Of a stretch of 64,000 bases of DNA, positions 57,181 through 64,000 are shown one piece after another; position 1 is the first letter of the stretch, and every line of letters starts with the position of its first letter. The stretch is from assembly GCA_029747015.1 (NCBI GenBank), contig JAKOGI010001199.1, forward strand, positions 1 to 64,000, read 5' to 3'. The position numbers and the translations under genes were made by a program. The notes under the pieces were generated by a model, which was not told the origin of the DNA, ran no database searches, and saw nothing but the letters and a program-made list of their open reading frames with translations. This DNA is from Carnegiea gigantea. Its lineage: Eukaryota > Streptophyta > Magnoliopsida > Caryophyllales > Cactaceae.

Positions 57181-58536
57181 TTTTTGAGGATGATGTGGGA
57201 CGAGAGTGGGCTTACGTGATGGGACGAGCCTGATGCTTGGTGGTCTGTTCCTCGAACGCTGAACCTGCAAAAAGGGCAACCCCGGGTGGAGATTCGGAGG
57301 ACGCATCTCCAATGGTCAAGTCAGTAGGGGGTCCCAAAAAAAGACAGTGCAAAGAACAGAGAGTTGGAATATTTATTGTATGGGGGAATGTGTCAGGAAA
57401 AAAGTGATCCCATTTTCCAAGATAGGTACGGGGTATTTATAATCCCTATAACTAGGGGCAAAATAGTAATTTTACTTAGGACGTTCCTCTAACGGGCCGC
57501 TAGGCGGTTTTCCACGTTGGGCTTCTGAGTAGGGATCTCCAAACCGAAAAGCTGTTGAAGGTAGTTGACCTATCCTGGCCCATAGGCGTTCACATGGGGC
57601 CCCACCTTGAATCCTCATATTTTCTAAATTATTTAGCTGCTCACATTTTGCCTGCACGCTCAACTAGAGTTGGAAAAAACTGACCCGATATGATTATCGA
57701 TTCAAAACCAACACGAAGTTAAGTGGGTTTGGGAATAAATTTTCAACCCGTTTAATTAAATGGGTTGATACATTCAACCCATTTAATTAAATGAGTTAGG
57801 TTTAGGTCGATATTCTCGACACAAAAAAGTTCCTATTTAACCCATTTAATTAAATGGGTTAAATAAGTCAACTAATTTTTCAATTTGTCATTTATCCATT
57901 TACTTTTTATTAGATAATTAAGAATATAAATTTTTTTTTTAAAATGTGAATTATGATGAATCGGAGAAATTTTAAAGAGTAATAGTTTAATGTAATATGT
58001 AAACTTAATTTTTAACGCTGTAATTACATATTGGTTGAAAATATTAAATGCATAAATGGTTAATTTGGCAACTGAACTCGCCCTGTTTATCTTAAACGGG
58101 TTAATTGGGTCAACTTGTTTAAAAATTAAATGGGTACAGGTCAAGGTTTTTCAATCCCTTTAATAAACGGGTTAGGTTTAGGTCGAGGAATTCTTAACCC
58201 GTTTAAGTTCAATATGAACACAAACCCGACCCGACCTGACCTATTACCCAGCTCTATGCTCGACTAGACAGATAGTCAGGCAGGATGTGGAGTCAGTTCA
58301 TGCCGAAGGGATTATCTGCGGACCTCGGAATGCAGCCTTGTATCCGGGGCACCCCATCATCTTGTAACACTTGGGTTTTGATTCTGATGCCGGGGGGTTT
58401 CTAGAGGCGACTAAGTTCCAGAGGTGCAATTGTTATATGGGGAGTCTCTCACTTCTGGTATATAAAATGGGGTTTGCTTGAAGGTGTTGCCCATCCCTTG
58501 TGTCCCAGTTTCATTCTTGTGAGGGGGTCTTCCATC
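57181..58536. other. LTR-type retroelement sequence
   Basis: Contains ACCTGCAAAAAGGGCAACCC at 57263-57282, GGAGATTCGGAGGACGCATC, CAAGTCAGTAGGGGG and a TATTTATAATCCC box at 57434, a combination seen in LTRs of plant gypsy elements (promoter region). A hAT MITE sits inside (57665-58256). The opposite LTR was not found. Confidence 0.45.
57665..58256. mobile_element. hAT-type MITE, 592 bp, nested in LTR-type sequence
   Basis: The left end TAGAGTTGGAAAAAACTGAC and the right end on the other strand TAGAGCTGGGTAATAGGTCA are imperfect inverted repeats. The flanks CGCTCAAC (57657-57664) and TGCTCGAC (58257-58264) match at six of eight bases. The interior repeats AACCCATTTAATTAAATGGG and AAACGGGTTA-type words in both orientations. 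The - strand frame 58144-57872 is not a gene. Confidence 0.8.
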
Positions 58537-58941
58537 ATGGTGTTCCCTTATTTTCTCAGTACCGAGGAGACAACCCTTCATGTTTTAGAGACTTTTAATT
58601 GACACCTGATAAGGGCCACTCACCCTCCTCGACCACTTCCGGAGGATTATTGCGATCTATGCTCGGACTTCGTCCTATCTGATGCCGAGGAGGCTGCGCT
58701 TGACTTTCGCATACCAGAAATGGTTCAGGCCATCTTCTACGCGATGGTGGTCAACGAGGCCCTGGAGTTGGGCATGTTGAGCAGGGATCTGGCTGAGGAT
58801 CTGAAGTCGGCCCTCATAGGCCTGCGGTGGTTTATTTTTGAAGCTTGGCTGCAACTTAATAATAACAGTCTCTTACAGTTACGGACACATCGGGTTGGGC
58901 CGATCGATCCAGGAGCAGGGTCGGGGCTCGCGAGTGGTTAG
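58537..58941 (+). pseudogene. Small ORF of unknown function with one internal stop
   Basis: From ATG at 58537 the frame runs 134 codons: MVFPYFLSTEETTLHVLETF then N, stop (TGA 58600-58602), HLIRATHPPRPLPEDYCDLC then SDFVLSDAEEAALDFRIPEM, VQAIFYAMVVNEALELGMLS, RDLAEDLKSALIGLRWFIFE and AWLQ, ending at TAG 58939-58941. The central part is likely alpha-helical with good coding character. The context is LTR-type sequence, so it is probably an accessory ORF of a retroelement. Its function is unknown to me. A single nonsense change may be the only defect. Confidence 0.45.
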
Positions 58942-59212
58942 GAGGAGAGCTCGGGATCAAATGAGGCCCGCCCCCTCCAGTGATGGCGAGGAGTAGTCGC
59001 GGGCTTCACTATAGCTCAGCTCCTTTCTTCTCTTTTTTTTGACTATGTAATCGACCACTTTGTAATGAGAAGATTTTCCCTTATTCAACGATTTTTCCTT
59101 TTTGCTGATGTTCTCATGTGACCATTGGTCGTAGGTCCGAGTCATAGTTTGCAAGTTAAGCGTTATTTGTCCGGGCGTCCAGGCCCAGGCTGCATTGTAA
59201 GACTGTTAGCCC
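58942..59212. other. No feature seen
   Basis: Short stretch between the small ORF and the tandem array, with a T-rich run near 59028-59040. Confidence 0.45.
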
Positions 59213-59665
59213 TTCGAGGGTAAAGGCGTAGCGACTGGCCCTAAGGACGTGTTTTGAGCGCCTTAACCCCTTGGAGGGACTCAAGGCATAGTGACCGGCC
59301 CTAGGCCGTGCTTAGAGACCCTTGGTGCCTTGGAGGGGCTAGAGGTATAACACCTGGCCCGAGGCCATGCTTTGATAGCCCATTGGAGGGGCTAAAGGTA
59401 TAGCGATCGGCCCTAGGCCATGCTTTGAAGGCCTTAGCCCCTTGGAGGGGCTAAGAATATAGAGACCGGCCCTACTGGGTCATGCTTTGAGACCCTTAGC
59501 CTGTTGGAGGGATAAGGGTATAGCAAACGGCCCCAAGACCGTGCTTTAAAGGCCTTAGCCCCTTGAAGGGGCTAAAGGTATAGCGACCAGCCCCTGGCCG
59601 TGCTTGGAGACCCTTGGCCCCTTGGAGAGGCTAGAGTTATAGCGACCGGCCCTAGGTTGTGCTAC
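59213..59665. repeat. Tandem array, about 60-bp unit, eight copies
   Basis: A unit built from AGCGACCGGCCCTAGGCCGT, GCTTTGAGACCCTTAGCCCC and TTGGAGGGGCTAAAGGTAT repeats. The CGGCCC landmark lies near 59237, 59298, 59356, 59409, 59468, 59529, 59590 and 59648, spacing 53-61 bp. Within each unit CCCCTTGGAGGGG is a near-palindrome that could form a small hairpin. The units vary only moderately, so the array is younger than those at 12100 and 27180. Confidence 0.88.
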
Positions 59666-60060
59666 GAGGGTTCCAAGTTCAATTCCTTCAGGGTTGAAAA
59701 AATGCATATGTGCTATGTGTCCTGGGCTGGGTGGAACCCTAGCTCTGTTAGCGCCTTGGAGTGTGTGTCACCTCCTTCTCTTCCCTTTCGCTTCTATTTA
59801 AAGGGACTTGGGGTTCGGTGGGAGCCTATTCTGAATTTGTCCTTATCTATTTCTAGAGAGAGAAGTTCTCACCTCTTTCTACTATCCCTAGCGTTTAGCA
59901 TTTGAAACTTCAACTCCCTTCCTTCATGTCATCAATATGGTTGTTTATCTTCAACTGCCTACTCTTTGAATCTTCAAACGGGGTTGATTATCTTTAACCC
60001 CTGCCTTCAACCCTCTTTAACCTTGGTAGGTACGTGCCCCTGGGCATTTTTTTTAAAGTT
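59666..60060. other. No gene supported
   Basis: The frame 59600-59905 starts in the tandem array and has no domain. Retroelement leader or LTR sequence is likely from context. Confidence 0.4.
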
Positions 60061-60621
60061 TATTTTGTATTGGGTTATTGAACCTAAAAAATCTGAAGTT
60101 GGGGAGTATTGAACGCCAATTATCCCAACTGAAAATTTGGACGCCAACGATCCCAAATTTGCACATATTTATTTTCCTTGCACTCCCACGGAGTCCAACT
60201 CCATTGTTTGCTGATGGGGTGGTGGTGCTACATTACGTGGAGGGTGGCATTTAAATGATAAAATTTGAGAATCTTTTTGAACGGGACAAAATAGATTAAT
60301 GATTAACACATCAAATTAATGACGTTGCAAATTGTTTTGAAATAAAATGAACATTGGCGACCTTCTTAGATTAAAACCCAAAATAACTAAACCTGCATCA
60401 TAGTTCTCTCTCATACTCCATCCCTGAATGCTTTGAACTTCATAATTGCAAATGGATGAGAGATTTCTTAAACCCTGTATTTCAAGAGTGGAGTGAGCTT
60501 CATAGTTTCAATTAGCGTGGTGAAGGTGGAAGGTTGTTCTGATCTAGTGGGTGTTTAAGCAGTTGAGTTGGTTGGTTTGAAACCATCAATTGGAGGCAGG
60601 ATAACCTGAAATCAACCAAAC
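60061..60621 (+). other. Probable 5' terminal and leader region of the Mutator-like element
   Basis: Starts around GGGTTATTGAACCTAAAAAA (60073-60092), with TTGAACGCCAATTATCCC and TTTGGACGCCAACGATCCC echoing each other at 60109 and 60136. Long TIRs with such sub-repeats are usual in plant MULEs. The other end lies beyond the window, so the TIR and the 9-bp duplication cannot be tested. Confidence 0.35.
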
Positions 60622-63600
60622 ATGACTGATGGAGCTCGTAAAGGTAAGCATGAAACCCTAACTTCCATTATTCTCTAATTTGGTGTCTGAATTGTATAAT
60701 GTGGGTATTAGGTATGTGGAATATAGATTTTCCTTATATTATGTACAAAATTAGTATGTGAGATGTGTAATGTTTGATCAACTGGTTTGAAAGTGCGTGT
60801 TGTTGTTTGGTTGTCATTAGATGTTCTAGTGGGAGGTCCAGATGATGTTACTCTAGAGATTAACTGTGGAGGAGTGTTTGAGAAGGGGGAAAGTGGCTGG
60901 GAATATAAAGGGGGTGAAAGTAGGATCGTTTGGCTAGTGAATACAGATATGTTGTCATATTTTGAGGTGAAATGGCTGCAGAGGATGTTGGTTTTACTAA
61001 TGTAGAAGCTGTTTACTATGTCATACCTTGGGTGATTATGGAAGATGGCATTAGGCCCTTAAGGACATATTATCATTCATTGGATATGGCTAAATGTGCT
61101 AGGAGAGCAAAGAAAATTAGTGCTTACATTGTCCACAAAGTGGATGAACCACTAGTCATTCCTCTAACTTTGCCTAGTTGTAAGGCTGAGAAAGAAACAT
61201 ATACCTCGAAGCAACCTAAAAGTGCAGATGGGAAAAAGGTGAAACATGTGGCAACCAAGAGGACAAGTCCAATAGGCAAGGTCCCCCCTTCAAATGCTGA
61301 AGATGTAATGCCAAAAGAGAAGGGTCCTATTGCAACTGTCAATAATTCAGGGTCAACAGAAAAGGCCCCTGTTGCAGCAAAGGTCCCCCCTTCAAATGCT
61401 AAAGCTTCAAGCCCAAGACAAAAGACCTCATATGAAACTAGCAAAGGTACAAGTCCCAGTGAAACTATCTGCCTTAGCAAAGGTCCTGTTGTAGCAAAGG
61501 TTCCCCCTTCAAATGCTGAAGTTTCAAGCCCAAGATAAAAGGCCTTATCTGAAACTAGCAAAGGTATAAGCCTAATTAAAACTATCTCCCCTAGCAAAGG
61601 CCCTATTGCAGCAGAGGCCTCAAGCCAGAAAGAAAACGGCCTCATCCTGCTGATGAAAGTACAAGTCCAAAACAAAGGGTTTTCCCTTGGTAATGCCAAA
61701 ACACAAAGTCCAAAATTGAAGGCCTCCCCTATACCAACGAAAGCCCAACAACAATTTGCTAATGACTTTGAGGATGATAGGTCTGACTCTCCAATCCCAT
61801 GGGGTGTTTTGGTGGGGGGATTCCAGTGAGTGGTTCTTCTGGAATAAGTGTGTATGAACTAGAATCTAATGAGTAGGAGGATGTGGACTGTAATGAGGAT
61901 GTAAGTTTAAAAGACAAAAGGAAGAGGAAGTGTAATGATGCTATTGAAAGAAATGATAATGATGTACTTGAAACTGAGGATGATCTACTTGAGGATGAGT
62001 TGCACGATGTGAAAGACATTGAAACCAGTGATGAAGAGTGGGAAGTTGCCATTAATAATTTAAGAAAGTTCAAAAGACATAAGGAAGTGAAAGCTCAAAG
62101 GGCAGCAGCTAAAGATAATAGTGAAGTACCTACTGCATGTGAGAATGGTAGTGAGTATGAAGAGTCAGATGCTGATTTGGACACGCCTCCCACAACTGAT
62201 GAAGAGGATAACATGATATAAGTAGAAGAAATAAAAAGAAGAGGGTCAAAATTGATGAATGCACAAACTATAAGAAGCTTAAATGGGAAGTTGGGATGAC
62301 ATTTGGTACAATACAAAAGTTTAAGTAGGTTGTGATTAGATTTGCTTTGGCACAAGGTTATGATCTAACATTCAGTGTGTCTGACAGTAAGAGAAGGAGG
62401 GTTAGAGCAGTATGTAGAAGTGGTTGCAAGTTTGAATTGTATGCTTCTTGGGATAAAATGAGAGCTCCTTGTGTGGTGAAGACAGTGATCAACCACCATG
62501 TTTGTACAAGAGATATACGGAAGAACAGATAGTTAAAGTCTTCATGGGCCACAAACTACTACTTGCTGAAGTTCAAGGACAACCCTCATTGGCCAGCTAA
62601 GGATATAATTAATACAGTGAAGGTGGACTTTGGTATTGTGTTAGAGAAATGGGTAGCTTACAGGGTGAGACATGCAGCTTAGAAACTCCTTCATGGGTCA
62701 ATGAAAGACCACTACTGCAAACTAGGGAGGTATATTGAAGAGCTGAAGAGATCTAACATAGACATCATCTTCATATTGCAGACATCCATGAATATGACAA
62801 AGAACATCCTAGTATTTCAAAGGTTTTTGGTTTGCTTTGATGGGTTGAAAAGAGGATTTCTAACTGGATATAGAGCTGTGTTATGCATAGATGCCAGCTT
62901 TCTAAAGACTTTTCTTAAAGGCACATTGATTTCTGCAGTTGCTATTGATGGAAGCAATCAAATGTTTCCACTTGCTTGGGCAGTAGTAGAGGGAGAGAAC
63001 AATGATAGTTAGTCATGGTTCTTAAACAATGCGAAGACTTGTATTGGTGCCACAGATGGTAAAGGGTTGACTTTAGTATCTGACCAATACAAGGTATAGC
63101 TGACTGTGCTTGTTGCTTGCTTTCACTAATGAGTACATTAGTTTTTCCAAAATCTAAGCATATAAACCAACATTCTTTACGTAGGCTATCATACATGTTG
63201 TTGAGAATGTGTTCCCTGAAAGTGAGTGTAGGAATTGTGCTAGACACATATATGTAAATTGGCACAAGACTCACAAAGGAGAAGAGCTGAAGTTGTTATT
63301 TTGGTATGCTGCTAAACCCTACAATCAAGCTGACTACAAAGATGCCTTGCATGCTATGAAGCTTATTTCTGTAAGGGCAGACTTTGTCTCACAGAATCCA
63401 AGGGCTTTTTGTAGGGCTTTTATTGACAAGACCCCTAAGTGTGAAGTGATTGTGAACAATATTGTTGAAACCTTTAATGCATATATCGTGCAAGCAAGGG
63501 CCAAACACATTATATATATGTTGGAGGATATTAGGGTTGCCTTGATGGAGAGGGTGGTGCTGAAAAGGGCTACTATGGAGAAACTTGAAGACCAAATTTG

Positions 63601-64000
63601 CCCAAGAATAAGATTGAAATAGGAAAGCAAAAGGAGGAAGCCGGGAACTATTTCCCTATACCTTCAGGCAATTGGATTTTCCAAGTGACTCATAGACTAG
63701 GTACTTTGCATGTGGATATGAATGAGGGGAAATGTACCTATAGAAAATGGGATGTCACTGGTATCCCATGCTGTCATGCAGCCTTCTGTGCAGCTTGGCT
63801 TAAGGAAGATCCTGCTAAGTTTGTTTATCCTTATTTGCACAAGGACCACTATCTGAAGTCATATGAGGGAGCAATATTTCCTTGTGAACTTGAGAGGCAT
63901 GGGCCTCAACATAACTTCTACTTAGATCTACCTGACATCATAATTGGCCCAGGCAGACCAAGGAAGAATAGGAAAAAGGATCCATATGAAGATCCAAAAA
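60622..64000 (+). pseudogene. Mutator-like (MuDR-type) transposase pseudogene, spliced, cut by window end
   Basis: Exon 1 60622-60643 (MTDGARK) joins after a GTAAGC...TTAG intron (60644-60820) to DVLVGGPDDVTLEINCGGVF. Order of parts: a PB1-like N-terminal domain (WEYKGGESRIVWLVNTDMLS, YFEVKWL, then after a 1-base deletion near 60973 AEDVGFTNVEAVYY...ISAYIVHKVDEP); a Lys/Pro/Ser linker with KVPPSNAE repeats (61270-61540); an acidic segment (61883-62220); the MuDR zinc-finger-like domain (WEVGMTFGTIQKFK, stop, VVIRFALAQGYDLTF...CRSGCKFELYASW...VINHHVCTRDI); the DDE core with Asp in LCIDASFLK (codon at 62890) and Asp in SDQYK (63082); a second intron 63094-63184; ENVFPESECRNCARHIYVNW; and a SWIM finger CTYRKWDVTGIPCCHA (63733) whose second Cys is Tyr. 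Stops at 61539, 61877, 62326, 62530, 62682 and 63010 make it dead. The continuation past 64000 is not visible. Confidence 0.85.

Noticed and set aside
61124..61699. 191-residue - strand ORF
   Set aside because: Antisense shadow of the repetitive MULE linker, whose sense frame fits the transposase layout.

Overview
The window is nuclear DNA of a flowering plant. The evidence is a spliced gene of the FHY3/FAR1 family, plant-type GT-AG introns, and a very high load of plant transposable elements: RTE-type LINEs, Ty3/gypsy and Ty1/copia relics, CACTA, hAT MITEs and a Mutator-like element. It also holds decayed PMD (plant mobile domain) and DUF7745-type coding relics. The species cannot be named from sequence alone. 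Non-coding sequence is AT-rich and full of microsatellites.

The one clearly intact host gene is an FHY3 (FAR-RED ELONGATED HYPOCOTYL 3) orthologue on the + strand. Its main coding exon is 42088-44250. Four short phase-0 exons follow up to 45010. The last two coding exons lie about 10 kb downstream at 55012-55062 and 55149-55205. The joined model has no internal stop and encodes 844 residues. The 10,001-bp fifth intron is filled with transposon debris: a copia-type LTR with a primer-binding site, an RRM-like coding fragment, a 3'-truncated RTE LINE and a small hAT MITE. Two probable 5' non-coding exons lie at about 39860-40023 and 40401-40524.

Layout. 1-5160: no gene; microsatellites, a 102-bp tandem duplication and a GA/CT-rich block. 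5160-7570: 5'-truncated RTE LINE on the - strand. 8519-8811: Ty3/gypsy integrase tail. 10102-10640: DUF7745-like relic. 12100-12645: 30-36 bp tandem array. 15982-21181: old LTR retrotransposon with no recognisable polyprotein, splitting an unidentified coding relic. 22323-25950: non-autonomous CACTA element. 27180-27720: degenerate tandem array. 28947-31029: PMD-type pseudogene. 31650-33569: DUF7745-type pseudogene with a hAT MITE inserted in it. 33981-35100: gypsy integrase relic on the - strand. 35222-35640: TRIM-like direct repeats. 36041-36566: hAT MITE. 39047-39466: unknown decayed ORF. 39860-55530: FHY3. 56208-56340: a second gypsy integrase tail. 57180-60060: LTR-type sequence holding a hAT MITE, a small ORF with one stop and a 60-bp tandem array. 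60622-64000: spliced Mutator-like transposase pseudogene that runs off the window end.

FHY3 is itself a domesticated Mutator-like transposase, so the window holds a working host-adapted member of that superfamily and, about 5.4 kb downstream, a decayed transposon member. I found no convincing rRNA, tRNA or CRISPR feature and no clearly new biological system. The most informative observations are the TE-stuffed FHY3 intron, the repeated exon module in the FHY3 tail, and the RRM fragment behind the copia LTR.
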